From Frondihabitans peucedani (GTDB lineage: Bacteria > Actinomycetota > Actinomycetes > Actinomycetales > Microbacteriaceae), in assembly GCF_039537585.1 (NCBI RefSeq), contig NZ_BAABAU010000001.1, positions 1,860,001 to 1,924,000 on the forward strand: DNA of 64,000 nt. Reading direction: 5' to 3'. The position numbers and the translations under genes were made by a program. Below the pieces are notes generated by a model. That model searched no databases and was not told where the DNA came from. It was given only the letters and a program-made list of their open reading frames with translations. This document shows positions 10,202 to 17,978 of this stretch, piece by piece; within the stretch, counting starts at the first letter, position 1; each line of letters starts with the position of its first letter.

Positions 10202-11065
10202 ATGGCAACGACAACCCTTCCCGGCGGCACCTTCACCGTCGCACCCGACATCACCCTCACCCGCACCGGCTACGGCGCCATGCAGCTCGCCGGCCCCGGC
10301 GTCTTCGGCCCGCCGCGAGACCGCGACGCGGCGATCGCCGTGCTCCGCGAGGTCGTCGAGCTGGGCATCACCCACATCGACACCTCCGACTTCTACGGCC
10401 CCCACGTCACGAACCAGATCATCCGCGAGGCGCTGCACCCCTATGCGCAGGATCTCCACCTGGTCACGAAGGTCGGCGCCCGACGCGACTCCGAGGGCGG
10501 CTGGCCGCACGCTCGCTCGCCGCAGGAGCTCCGCGACGCCGTGCACTCCAACCTCGAGAACCTCGGCCTCGACGCGCTCGACGTCGTGAACCTCCGCGTC
10601 GGCGGATTCGACCGCCCCGAGGCCGGCAGCCTGGAGGAGCCCTTCACCGCGCTCGCCGAGCTCCAGCAGCAGGGCCTCATCAAGCACCTCGGCGTCAGCA
10701 CCGTGAACGCGGAGCAGATCGCCGAGGCCCAGTCGATCGCGCCGATCGTGACCGTGCAGAACTTCTACAACATCGCCAACCGCGAGGACGACGCGCTCAT
10801 CGACTCGCTCGCGGAGCAGGGCATCTCGTACGTGCCGTACTTCCCGCTGGGCGGCTTCAACCCGCTCCAGTCGGACACCCTCGGGAGGGTCGCCGAGCGC
10901 CTCGGGGCCTCGCCCATGTCGGTGGCGCTCGCCTGGCTCCTGCAGCGCTCGCCGAACATCCTGCTCATCCCCGGCACCTCGTCGGTGGAGCACCTGCGTG
11001 ACAACGTCGCGGGCGCCGGGCTCGAGCTGCCCGCCGACGCCGTCGCGGAGCTCGACGCGCTCTAG
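10202..11065 (+). CDS. pdxI: Aldo/keto reductase, PdxI-like pyridoxal reductase
   Basis: A 287-residue aldo/keto reductase. Long segments agree with the Escherichia coli PdxI (YdbC) family as I recall it: GYGAMQLAGPGVFGPPRDRD near the start, HIDTSDFYGPHVTNQIIREA, DVVNLRV, and SPNILLIPGTSSVEHLR near the end. PdxI reduces pyridoxal to pyridoxine with NADPH in vitamin B6 salvage. Catalytic Asp and Tyr (TSDFYG) and Lys (VTKVGA) are present. The usual His is replaced within VNLRV, as in PdxI itself. The ATG was chosen by family length; an in-frame start farther upstream would run into the regulator promoter. A strong hairpin follows the stop. Confidence 0.85.
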   Translation: MATTTLPGGTFTVAPDITLTRTGYGAMQLAGPGVFGPPRDRDAAIAVLREVVELGITHIDTSDFYGPHVTNQIIREALHPYAQDLHLVTKVGARRDSEGGWPHARSPQELRDAVHSNLENLGLDALDVVNLRVGGFDRPEAGSLEEPFTALAELQQQGLIKHLGVSTVNAEQIAEAQSIAPIVTVQNFYNIANREDDALIDSLAEQGISYVPYFPLGGFNPLQSDTLGRVAERLGASPMSVALAWLLQRSPNILLIPGTSSVEHLRDNVAGAGLELPADAVAELDAL

Positions 11066-11081
11066 CCCCGCACTCGACGCC

Positions 11082-11136
11082 GAGAGGCCATCTTCCGCCC
11101 GTCGGATCACCGATCCGGGGCGGAAAGTGGCCTCTC
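11082..11136 (+). terminator. Long hairpin terminator after pdxI
   Basis: The arms GAGAGGCCA...TTCCGCCC (11082-11100) and GGGCGGAA..TGGCCTCTC (11118-11136) pair with only a 2-nt internal bulge on each side. It lies 17 bp past the reductase stop and before the convergent DUF4383 gene, so it may serve both strands. No T-tract follows, as is common in high-GC actinobacteria. Confidence 0.75.
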
Positions 11137-11165
11137 TGCGTGGTGCCGCCTACTACTGGCGCTGG

Positions 11166-11651
11166 CTACTCCTCGTAGTCGCTGCCCATCAGGGCGATCT
11201 GGCTCGTGCTCAGCGCCGTGATGGCGAAGGCAAGGCCGTAGCAGAAGTCGAGAGCGAAGTCGGGCACGTTCGACGAGAAGATGTTGCCGCCGAAGTCGCT
11301 GTTGCCGAAGAGCAGGTCGTACAGGAACAGCGTGAAGAAGAAGCCCGCCATGCCCGACATGTAGAGGGTCGCGCCGAGGCGCTTCACGGGGGCGCCGAGG
11401 CCGATGAGGCCCATCAGGATCCACACGCTGTTGCGGAGCACCGAGGTCTGGAAGACGCCCAGGAGGTGGGCGCCCGAGTACGGGCCGGCGAACGTGATGT
11501 CGCCCAGGTCGGTGGTCACGCCGGGGATGAAGCCCAGGATGCCGGTCACGAGCAGCAGGATCGCGACGACGAGAGCGGCGATCTGCGCCGGGCCCTTCGC
11601 GTAGCCGTACCGGACCTTGCTGCCGGGCGCGTATTTGGTGACGGTGCTCAT
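11166..11651 (-). CDS. DUF4383 membrane protein
   Basis: A 161-residue integral membrane protein of the DUF4383 family. Four hydrophobic helices can be seen (about 24-46, 62-82, 95-113, 133-152). The signature segment LLLVTGILGFIPGVTTDL follows helix 1 with a GAHLLGVF motif after it, as in other actinobacterial members. The function of the family is unknown; members are often found in stress or sporulation contexts. A GGAGAAC site precedes the ATG. It is flanked by a bidirectional hairpin and by the SRAP gene upstream on the same strand. Confidence 0.85.
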   Translation of the reverse strand: MSTVTKYAPGSKVRYGYAKGPAQIAALVVAILLLVTGILGFIPGVTTDLGDITFAGPYSGAHLLGVFQTSVLRNSVWILMGLIGLGAPVKRLGATLYMSGMAGFFFTLFLYDLLFGNSDFGGNIFSSNVPDFALDFCYGLAFAITALSTSQIALMGSDYEE

Positions 11652-11755
11652 TGTTCTCCTCCGAGGGCTCTGCGCTGTCTATTCTTCACCCAACCGGGCG
11701 CTCGCTGTGACACGCGCTCGGCCCCTGCGAGGCGGGTCGGTGCCTGGGACAGGGC

Positions 11756-12463
11756 TCAGTGCTGACCCGGCAGCGGCTCGATGAGCTGCGGCCCGTTGTT
11801 CTTGACGCTGTTGGCGTCTCTCGAGACCTCGTAGTGGGTCAGGGCGTGCGCGACCTCGAGACTCTCCGCGTCGAGGAGTCCGAGGGCCGACTCAGGATCG
11901 AGCGCCGGGTCGAGCCAGGCGTCGAAGGCGTCGGGCGTGAGACAGGCCGGCATGCGGTCGTGCACCTCGCCGGGCGCCACGTGCGCGTCGCGCGTGATGA
12001 TCGCGGTCGACAGCACCCAGCGGTCCGGATCGTCGTCGCCCTTGGAGCGGTCGCGCCAGGCGGTGACGATCCCGGCCATGGCGAGGGCCGCGTCGGGCTC
12101 GAAGATGTAGTGCGGCTGCTTGCCGGTCTCGGTGACGACCCACTCGTAGTAGCCCTGCGCCGGGACGATGCAGCGGCCCGAGGCGAAGGCCTTCCGGAAC
12201 ATCCCGCTCGTGGCGACCGTCTCGATCCTGGCGTTGATCGGCTGCGGCCTCTTCTTCAGGTCGGGATACCAGCCGGGGACGAACCCCCAGCGGGGCGTGG
12301 ACAGCTCGCGATCGCCGGAGCGCTCCCGCACGACCTGCACCGGGTCGGTCGGAGCCACGTTGTAGCTCTCGGTCAGCCCGCGCTCCGCCAGCTCGGGGAA
12401 GCCCTCGAGCAGGGTCGGCAGGAGATCGGACGTGGCCCGGGCAACGACGAAGCGACCGCACAT
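11756..12463 (-). CDS. SOS response-associated peptidase (SRAP/HMCES family)
   Basis: A 235-residue SRAP protein (YedK/HMCES type). It attaches covalently through Cys2 to abasic sites in single-stranded DNA, protecting them until repair. MCGRF gives the required Cys2 after Met removal. PINARIET supplies the DNA-contacting Asn, GYYEW the active-site Glu, and VHDRMP the catalytic His. Only the ATG at MCGRFVVAR fits, because Cys must be residue 2. It is divergent from the NmrA-like reductase gene. Together with the UvrA paralogue, NucS and the AlkA-like protein it is one of four DNA damage genes scattered through this window. Confidence 0.93.
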   Translation of the reverse strand: MCGRFVVARATSDLLPTLLEGFPELAERGLTESYNVAPTDPVQVVRERSGDRELSTPRWGFVPGWYPDLKKRPQPINARIETVATSGMFRKAFASGRCIVPAQGYYEWVVTETGKQPHYIFEPDAALAMAGIVTAWRDRSKGDDDPDRWVLSTAIITRDAHVAPGEVHDRMPACLTPDAFDAWLDPALDPESALGLLDAESLEVAHALTHYEVSRDANSVKNNGPQLIEPLPGQH

Positions 12464-12547
12464 GCGCTCATTGTGCTCCTGTCGGCGGCGTGTCAACGCC
12501 CGGGCTCCGAGGCGACGCCGCGGCGACGGCGGTGGTTGGGTGGGCGC

Positions 12548-13423
12548 ATGACCGATTCCACTTCCGATCCCGTCTCGAAGCTCACCCCGCAGGGGCCGAC
12601 GATCGCCGTGACGGGGGCGACCGGTCACGTGGGCGGACAGGTCGCCGAGATCCTGGCGAAGACGGGGGTGCCGTTCCGGATGATCGTGCGCGACGCCACC
12701 CGCGCCCCGCAGTTCGACGGGGCCGAGGTCGCCGTCGCCAGCTACGCCGACACCGACGCCTCCACCAAGGCGCTCGCCGGGATCACCACGCTCTTCATGG
12801 TGTCGGCCGCCGAGGCGCAGGATCGCCGGGAGCAGCAGCGCGCGTTCGTCGACGTCGCCGTCGCCGCGGGTGTCGAGCACATCGTCTACACGTCGTTCGT
12901 CGGTGCCGCCGAGGACGCGGTCTTCACCCTGGCGCGCGACCACTGGGCGACGGAACAGCGGATCAAGGGCACCGGCGGCCGCTTCACGATCCTGCGCGAC
13001 AACTTCTACCTCGACTTCGTCCCCGACCTGGTCGGCGAGGACGGCGTGATCCGGGGCCCGGCGGGCGACGGCAGGATGGCGGCCGTCTCACGCGCGGACG
13101 TCGCAGCCGTGGCAGCGCTCGTGCTGCTCGACCCCGAGAGCCACCAGCAGCAGACGTACAACCTCACCGGACCCGTCGCCTTCTCGCTCTCGGACGCCGC
13201 GTCGATCCTGAGCAAGCACACCGGACGCCGCGTCCGCTACCACCAGGAGACCCTGGAGGAGGCCTACGAGTCTCGGCAGAAGTGGCAGCCGGAGCAGTGG
13301 CAGGCCGACGCGTGGGTGTCGACCTACTCGTCCATCGCATCAGGGGAGCTCGCGGCGGTGTCGCCCGACGTCGAGCGGATCACCGGCCAGAAGCCGAAGT
13401 CGCTGGAGGACGTGCTGGGCTGA
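12548..13423 (+). CDS. NmrA/QorB-like NAD(P)-binding reductase
   Basis: A 291-residue atypical SDR of the NmrA/QorB group. The Rossmann motif is TGATGHVGG at about 22-30, and GVEHIVYTSFVGA matches the strand after the cofactor-binding core. The later segment WATEQRIKGTGGRFTILRDNFYLD is typical of NAD(P)H:quinone oxidoreductase type 2 and of NmrA-like redox sensors. It may reduce quinones or act as a sensor of the NADPH ratio. The segment SFVGAAEDAVFTLARDHW contains no Tyr, which fits the atypical group. It is convergent with the CynX-type transporter gene. Confidence 0.8.
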   Translation: MTDSTSDPVSKLTPQGPTIAVTGATGHVGGQVAEILAKTGVPFRMIVRDATRAPQFDGAEVAVASYADTDASTKALAGITTLFMVSAAEAQDRREQQRAFVDVAVAAGVEHIVYTSFVGAAEDAVFTLARDHWATEQRIKGTGGRFTILRDNFYLDFVPDLVGEDGVIRGPAGDGRMAAVSRADVAAVAALVLLDPESHQQQTYNLTGPVAFSLSDAASILSKHTGRRVRYHQETLEEAYESRQKWQPEQWQADAWVSTYSSIASGELAAVSPDVERITGQKPKSLEDVLG

Positions 13424-13445
13424 GGCCCGCCGGGCTGAGGCCCGC

Positions 13446-14726
13446 TCAGCGCACGCGCCTCGCCGAGAGCACGCCGCTGACGCCGAGGGTCAGGACCGAC
13501 ACGAAGACGACGACCATCGGCAGCGTCCAGCCGCCGCTGGCGTCGTGGATCGCGCCGACCACCAGCGGCCCGAGCGAGGCCAGCGCGTAGCCGCCGCCCT
13601 GGACCAGGGCGGAGAGCCGCCTGGCCTCGAGGTCGCTCGTGACCATCCGCACGATGATGATGAACACGATCGTGATGCCGCCGCCCTGGGCGGCGCCGCC
13701 GAAGAGCGACCACAGAAGCCACAGGTGCGGGGCGAAGAGCAGGCCGAGCGGCATGAAGATCCAGCACGCCGAGACCAGCGCCACGATGACGACGGGTCGC
13801 AGCCGGAGCGCCAGGAACGGCACGCCGAGGGCGCCGACGACCGCCATGATCTGGAACACCGACGAGCTCGCGCCGGCCCCGGCCCGCGTGAGGCCGACCT
13901 CGTCGTGCAGGAGCGTCGGGATCCAGGCGGTCAGCCCGTAGTAGCCGAACGCCTGACCGGCGAACGCCAGGGTCAGGCCCCAGGTCGAGAAGCGGCGGAA
14001 GAGCGACCGGTCTTCGAGGCGGTCCGCCGCGTCGCCGTCGGCCACCGAGACCACCGGGATCGACGCCGTGATGACCTCGATCGGGCCGGTGACGACGTCG
14101 CGGTCGACGGGCTCGCCCGTGCCGACGACGGCTGCGCGGAACCCGACGGCCGCGCACCAGACGAGACCGGCGATGATCGCGAACGATCCCCAGACGACGA
14201 GGGCGAGAGGCCACCCGGTGGAGTCGGCCAGCGGCGCCGTGCCGAGCGAGGTGATCATCGACCCGACGTTGAGAGCCGACGTGTAGACGCCGGTCACGAA
14301 GCCGGCGCGCTCGGGCGAGTAGTCGCGCCGGATCACGACGGGCAGCACGACGTTTCCGATGGTGATCGAGACTCCGAGCAGGATCGTTCCGGCGATCAGC
14401 GCGCCCTGGCCGCCGGCGGAGCGGAGGAGCGTGCCGGCGACGACGCCGAGGAGACCGAGGGTGACGGCGCGCTCGGGGCCGATCCTGCCGATCACGCCGG
14501 AGGCCAGGGGGCTGGCGAGCGCGAAGCACAGCACCGGGATCGACGTGAGGAGGCCCGCGACGAGGGCGCCGAGACCCAGGTCTCGCGTGATGACGTCGAG
14601 GACGGGTGCGGTGGCCACGATCGGGCCGCGGAGATTGAGAGCGATCAGGATGATCGCGACGGTCAGGACCCAGGTCGCGGGAGACCGGACGATCGAGGAC
14701 GGAGAGACGGAGCGGCCGGAGCTCAT
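13446..14726 (-). CDS. CynX/NimT-type MFS transporter
   Basis: A 426-residue twelve-helix permease of the CynX/NimT branch (cyanate and nitroimidazole transporters). Helix 1 carries ALNLRGPIVATAPVLD, and the protein continues with LLTSIPVLCFALASP and GNVVLPVVIRRDY, all hallmarks of the group. A hydrophilic central loop of about 40 residues separates the two halves. The ATG overlaps the TGA stop of the HAD phosphatase gene by 4 bp (ATGA), so translation is coupled. No carbonic anhydrase or cyanase lies beside it, so cyanate transport is not supported by context. Confidence 0.85.
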   Translation of the reverse strand: MSSGRSVSPSSIVRSPATWVLTVAIILIALNLRGPIVATAPVLDVITRDLGLGALVAGLLTSIPVLCFALASPLASGVIGRIGPERAVTLGLLGVVAGTLLRSAGGQGALIAGTILLGVSITIGNVVLPVVIRRDYSPERAGFVTGVYTSALNVGSMITSLGTAPLADSTGWPLALVVWGSFAIIAGLVWCAAVGFRAAVVGTGEPVDRDVVTGPIEVITASIPVVSVADGDAADRLEDRSLFRRFSTWGLTLAFAGQAFGYYGLTAWIPTLLHDEVGLTRAGAGASSSVFQIMAVVGALGVPFLALRLRPVVIVALVSACWIFMPLGLLFAPHLWLLWSLFGGAAQGGGITIVFIIIVRMVTSDLEARRLSALVQGGGYALASLGPLVVGAIHDASGGWTLPMVVVFVSVLTLGVSGVLSARRVR

Positions 14727-15430
14727 GCCGAGCGGGCTTCGGACGCGAGGCCCTCGGAGTCGGCGGCGCCGAGCCCGAGGAGTTCGAGCAGCTCGTCGGT
14801 GTCGGCCGCGACGGCCACCGCTCCGGCCTGCTCGGAGGTGCTGCCGTAGCCCCACTCGACGAAGATCGTCGGGACGCCGTGGGCTGCGGCGCCCTCGATG
14901 TCGTGGTGGCGGTCGCCGATGAGGACCGGGCGCGAGAGGTCGACGCCGAGCGCGCGCAGTCGCAGGAGGGCCTCCTCGACGACGTCGGCCTTGGCACTCC
15001 GGACCTCGTCGTCGCTGGCGCCGGTGATGAGGTCGAGGTACTGGGTGAGGTGGTTGTGGTCGAGCATCAGCGTCGCCGGACGCTCGGGCTTCGAGGTGGC
15101 GAGCGACGACGGGATGCCCGCCTCGTGCACGCGGCGGAGCACGTCGGCCATGCCCGGGAACACCGTGGAGTCGAGGGCGCCGACGGCGAGGTACTGCTTG
15201 CGGTAGACGCGCATCGCCTCGGCGAGGGCGTCGCCGGTGAGGCCGACCTTCTCGGTGAAGCTCGCCGGCAGCGGCGGCCCGACCCACTCGAGGAGCTGTG
15301 CCGGAGAGGGCACGGCGTAGCCGAGCTGGGCGAGGGTGCTGGCGAGAGTGCTGGTGATCCCCGGCGCCGAGTCGGCGATGGTGCCGTCGAGATCGAAGAG
15401 CACGACCGAGTAGGGGTAGGAGGCGTTCAT
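14723..15430 (-). CDS. HAD-family phosphatase (phosphoglycolate phosphatase-like)
   Basis: A 235-residue haloacid dehalogenase superfamily hydrolase. Motif I VVLFDLDGTIADS contains the nucleophile Asp, motif II LATSKPERP the Ser/Thr and motif III/IV VLIGDRHHDIEGA the acidic metal ligands. A helical cap sits between motifs I and II. Similarity is closest to phosphoglycolate phosphatase and PpaX-like enzymes; the substrate is not certain. The ATG was taken instead of the GTG one codon earlier. It is translationally coupled to the downstream CynX-type transporter, which suggests a shared but unidentified substrate. Confidence 0.88.
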   Translation of the reverse strand: MNASYPYSVVLFDLDGTIADSAPGITSTLASTLAQLGYAVPSPAQLLEWVGPPLPASFTEKVGLTGDALAEAMRVYRKQYLAVGALDSTVFPGMADVLRRVHEAGIPSSLATSKPERPATLMLDHNHLTQYLDLITGASDDEVRSAKADVVEEALLRLRALGVDLSRPVLIGDRHHDIEGAAAHGVPTIFVEWGYGSTSEQAGAVAVAADTDELLELLGLGAADSEGLASEARSA

Positions 15431-15469
15431 CACCTCAAGCCTAGGCGCTGGTAGGGCGGCCGAGTCGCT

Positions 15470-15505
15470 CGGAGCAGCGCCCGGAGCAGCGCCCGGAGCA
15501 GCGCC
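15470..15505. repeat. Three perfect 12-bp tandem repeats
   Basis: Three uninterrupted copies of CGGAGCAGCGCC lie between the HAD phosphatase start and the stop of the small basic protein. They are outside any gene. They may be replication slippage or a structured leader. Confidence 0.8.
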
Positions 15506-15508
15506 GGA

Positions 15509-15802
15509 TCAGCGCCGGCGACGGCGGCTGCGACGGGTGGGCGCCTCGTCGTCGAGGAGGCGGACGATGAGCTGCGCGACGGTGTCTGCGCGGCCGACCT
15601 CGGCCGCTTCCGCCGGCGTGCGCTCCTCGTCGAGGATCGATGCCAGGACGGGGTTGGTGCTCCGGTCGACGAGGAGGGACCGCGTCGTGATCGGCGTGAC
15701 GGCGGATCGCGCGCCGCGTCTCGACGACGAGACGAGCCGGTCGAACACCGGGTTCGAGGTGGACGGGCAGGCGTGCTGCGACTGGGGCGCGAACAGGGTC
15801 AT
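15509..15802 (-). CDS. Small hypothetical basic-tailed protein
   Basis: A 97-residue protein with no recognised family. Two related segments, TSNPVFDRLVSS (about 15-26) and STNPVLASILDEE (about 48-60), look like an internal duplication of an NPV-hydrophobic motif. The tail RRSRRRRR is strongly basic and may bind nucleic acid or acidic surfaces. The ATG has a good GAGGAG site. A 19-bp AT-rich inverted repeat (15818-15836) lies 16 bp upstream of the start, so expression is probably regulated. It is downstream of nucS on the same strand. Confidence 0.65.
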   Translation of the reverse strand: MTLFAPQSQHACPSTSNPVFDRLVSSSRRGARSAVTPITTRSLLVDRSTNPVLASILDEERTPAEAAEVGRADTVAQLIVRLLDDEAPTRRSRRRRR

Positions 15803-15817
15803 GAAGGGCTCCTCGGA

Positions 15818-15836
15818 TAGAATATGTAATATTCTA
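15818..15836. promoter_or_regulatory. AT-rich perfect inverted repeat, operator candidate
   Basis: The arms TAGAATAT and ATATTCTA flank GTA. An AT-rich perfect repeat of this length is exceptional in DNA of about 70% GC. Placed just upstream of the small basic protein gene, it could overlap the -10 region and serve as repressor site. Confidence 0.55.
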
Positions 15837-15873
15837 AGAGGAGGGCGCTGCAGGATGCAAGAGGCGCGAGCCG

Positions 15874-16569
15874 TCAGAACAGGCGCGAGTGCCCGTCGTC
15901 GAGTCCGCGGAGCGCGTCGTAGTCGAGCACGAGGCAGCGGATGCCGCGGTCCTCGGCGAGCGTCCGGGCCTGAGGCTTGATCTCCTGGGCGGCGAACACC
16001 CCGGCGACGGGCTTCAGGTGCGGGTCGCGGTTCATCAGCTCGAGGTAGCGGGTCAGCTGCTCGACGCCGTCGATGTCGCCGCGGCGCTTGATCTCGACCG
16101 CGACCGCGCCGCCCTTCGGGTCGCGCGCCAGGATGTCGACCGGCCCGATCGCCGTCATGTACTCGCGGCGCACGAGCGTGTGGCCCTCGCCGAGCACCTC
16201 GATCTGCTCGGCCATCAGCTTCTGCAGGTGCGCCTCCACGCCGTCCTTCTGGAGGCCGGGGTCGATGCCCAGCTCGTGGGCCGAGTCGTGCAGGATCTCG
16301 TGGATCGAGACGAGCAGGACGTCGTCCGTCTTCTTCTGGGTCACCTTCCACACCTCGACGATCCCGGCGTCGGCCTGGTCGACCGACGGCTCGTCCATCG
16401 TGATCGTGCAGGGCGGGCTCATCCAGTTGAGCGGCTTGTAGCTGCCGCCGTCGGAGTGGACGAGGAGGCTGCCGTCGCTCTTCACCATCAGCAGCCGGGT
16501 CGCGAGGGGGAGGTGGGCGGACAGCCGCCCGGCATAGTCGACCGAGCAGCGGGCAATGACGAGACGCAC
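15874..16569 (-). CDS. nucS: NucS mismatch-specific endonuclease (EndoMS)
   Basis: A 231-residue NucS/EndoMS protein, the mismatch-cleaving nuclease that replaces MutS-MutL in many actinobacteria. The start [15 protein letters not shown], the segment [11 protein letters not shown] and the catalytic core [10 protein letters not shown]...[10 protein letters not shown] (Asp, Glu, Lys of the RecB-like fold) are intact, as is the [12 protein letters not shown] helix. The GTG start gives VRLVIARCS, matching the family start; upstream in-frame codons are not needed. The carboxy-terminal [10 protein letters not shown] resembles the beta-clamp contacting tail of the family. Its presence fits the lineage. 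Confidence 0.95.
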   Translation of the reverse strand: MRLVIARCSVDYAGRLSAHLPLATRLLMVKSDGSLLVHSDGGSYKPLNWMSPPCTITMDEPSVDQADAGIVEVWKVTQKKTDDVLLVSIHEILHDSAHELGIDPGLQKDGVEAHLQKLMAEQIEVLGEGHTLVRREYMTAIGPVDILARDPKGGAVAVEIKRRGDIDGVEQLTRYLELMNRDPHLKPVAGVFAAQEIKPQARTLAEDRGIRCLVLDYDALRGLDDGHSRLF

Positions 16570-16605
16570 GACGACGAGCCTAACCGGCACTCGGCGCCCC
16601 GCGGG

Positions 16606-17847
16606 CTAGGCCTTCTGCCGGCTCGCCTCGCGCGCAGCCCCGGAAGCGAGCCCGGCGACGACGATCAGCACGAGCACGACGAGGAGCGCTCGCAGCAGGC
16701 CGAAGTGCTCGCCCAGGAACCCGATCACCGGGGGCAGCACCAGGAACGCCACGTAGCCGATGGTCGCGACGGCGCTCACGCGGGCCGCGGCGTTGCGGGA
16801 GTCGTCGGCCGCGGCCGACAGTCCGACGGGGAAGCCGAGCGCCGAGCCGAAGCCCCAGAGCACGACGCCGACGACGGCGAGGGGCACCACGGGCGACAGG
16901 ATGACGAGCAGGAGTCCGACGATGGCCGAGACGGCGGAGGCGCGGAGCATGAACACCCGGCCGAAGCGGTCGATGAGGGGCGTCCCCGCGATCCTGGCGA
17001 CCGTCATCGCGGTCAGGAAGACGAACAGGATCGCCGTGCCCCCGGCGTTGGAGACCCCGTGACCGTCGACCATGGCCAGGGGGAGCCAGTCGTTCGCCGA
17101 CCCCTCCGCCGTCGCCATGCCGAGCACGATGAGGCCGATGAGGAGGGTTCCGGGCATCGTCCAGACGGCGAGACGCGAGCGCCAGCCGGTCGCGTGGGCC
17201 TCGTCGCCCACCTCCTCGACGGCGTGGCCGAGGTCTTCGGACTGGAACCGACGCGTCACCACCAGGGCGATCGCCGCGATGACCAGGGCCAGTACCCCGA
17301 CGTGGACCGCGACCGGGAGGTCGAGCAGCTCGGCGCCGGCGCTCAGGAGGGCGCCGACCATGGTGCCGAGGCTGAAGGAGGCGTGGAAGAGGGGCATGAT
17401 CGTGCGGCCGAGCACGCGCTCGTTGGCAGCCGCCGACACGTTCATCGCGACGTCGAGGGTGCCGTTCGAGAACCCGAAGACCGCCATGCTCACCAGGATC
17501 GCCCAGAAGCCGGCCCCGAGGGACGCGCTGAGCCCGGCCGCGATCAGCCCGACGGCGAGGAGCATCAGGGCGGCGACGGCGGTGCGCTGGGCTCCGATCC
17601 GCGCGATGACGTGGCTCGACAGGGAGACGCCGATGATCGAACCGATGCTGATCCCGCCGGCCAGGAAGCCCATCTCGAGCGTCGACGCGTGAAGGAGGTC
17701 GCGGATCGACGGGACGCGGCCGAGCCACGACGCGAGGGCGAGCCCGGAGAGCGCGAAGACGACGAACAGCGAGTTGCGCCAGCGGACGACGTCGCGGCGG
17801 GTCAGGCCGCCGTCGTAGGTGCGGGTGTCGAGGGAGGAGGTCGCCAT
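16606..17847 (-). CDS. MFS transporter under LacI-type control
   Basis: A 413-residue permease with twelve predicted helices. Its GRVPSIRDLL and NGTLDVAMNVSAAANE segments are typical of a fucose/sugar-like or FsrA-like MFS branch common in actinobacteria; the substrate is not determined. The second-half loop GTPLIDRFGRVF is the usual MFS signature. The ATG follows a good GGAGGT site. It is divergent from a LacI-family gene. Two copies of TCGAATCGATTCGA lie between them, so the regulator very likely represses this transporter until a ligand, perhaps a sugar, is present. Confidence 0.88.
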   Translation of the reverse strand: MATSSLDTRTYDGGLTRRDVVRWRNSLFVVFALSGLALASWLGRVPSIRDLLHASTLEMGFLAGGISIGSIIGVSLSSHVIARIGAQRTAVAALMLLAVGLIAAGLSASLGAGFWAILVSMAVFGFSNGTLDVAMNVSAAANERVLGRTIMPLFHASFSLGTMVGALLSAGAELLDLPVAVHVGVLALVIAAIALVVTRRFQSEDLGHAVEEVGDEAHATGWRSRLAVWTMPGTLLIGLIVLGMATAEGSANDWLPLAMVDGHGVSNAGGTAILFVFLTAMTVARIAGTPLIDRFGRVFMLRASAVSAIVGLLLVILSPVVPLAVVGVVLWGFGSALGFPVGLSAAADDSRNAAARVSAVATIGYVAFLVLPPVIGFLGEHFGLLRALLVVLVLIVVAGLASGAAREASRQKA

Positions 17848-17880
17848 CGGTCTTCCGGTCGGTGCGGGTCGGGTCGGGGT

Positions 17881-17896
17881 GTCGAATCGATTCGAC
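17881..17896. promoter_or_regulatory. LacI-type operator 1
   Basis: A perfect 16-bp palindrome GTCGAATCGATTCGAC with the central CG typical of LacI-family sites. It lies 34 bp upstream of the MFS start and shares its 14-bp core with a second copy 56 bp away. Confidence 0.8.
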
Positions 17897-17936
17897 AACG
17901 CTAGCGCCCGGTCTCGGGGGCGAGCAAGTCCTGGCA

Positions 17937-17950
17937 TCGAATCGATTCGA
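17937..17950. promoter_or_regulatory. LacI-type operator 2
   Basis: A perfect 14-bp palindrome TCGAATCGATTCGA, identical to the core of operator 1. It lies 28 bp upstream of the LacI-family start, consistent with autoregulation and with repression by looping or by two independently bound dimers. Confidence 0.8.
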
Positions 17951-17978
17951 GAGGGCGACTCGACTACGCTTCCGAGAC

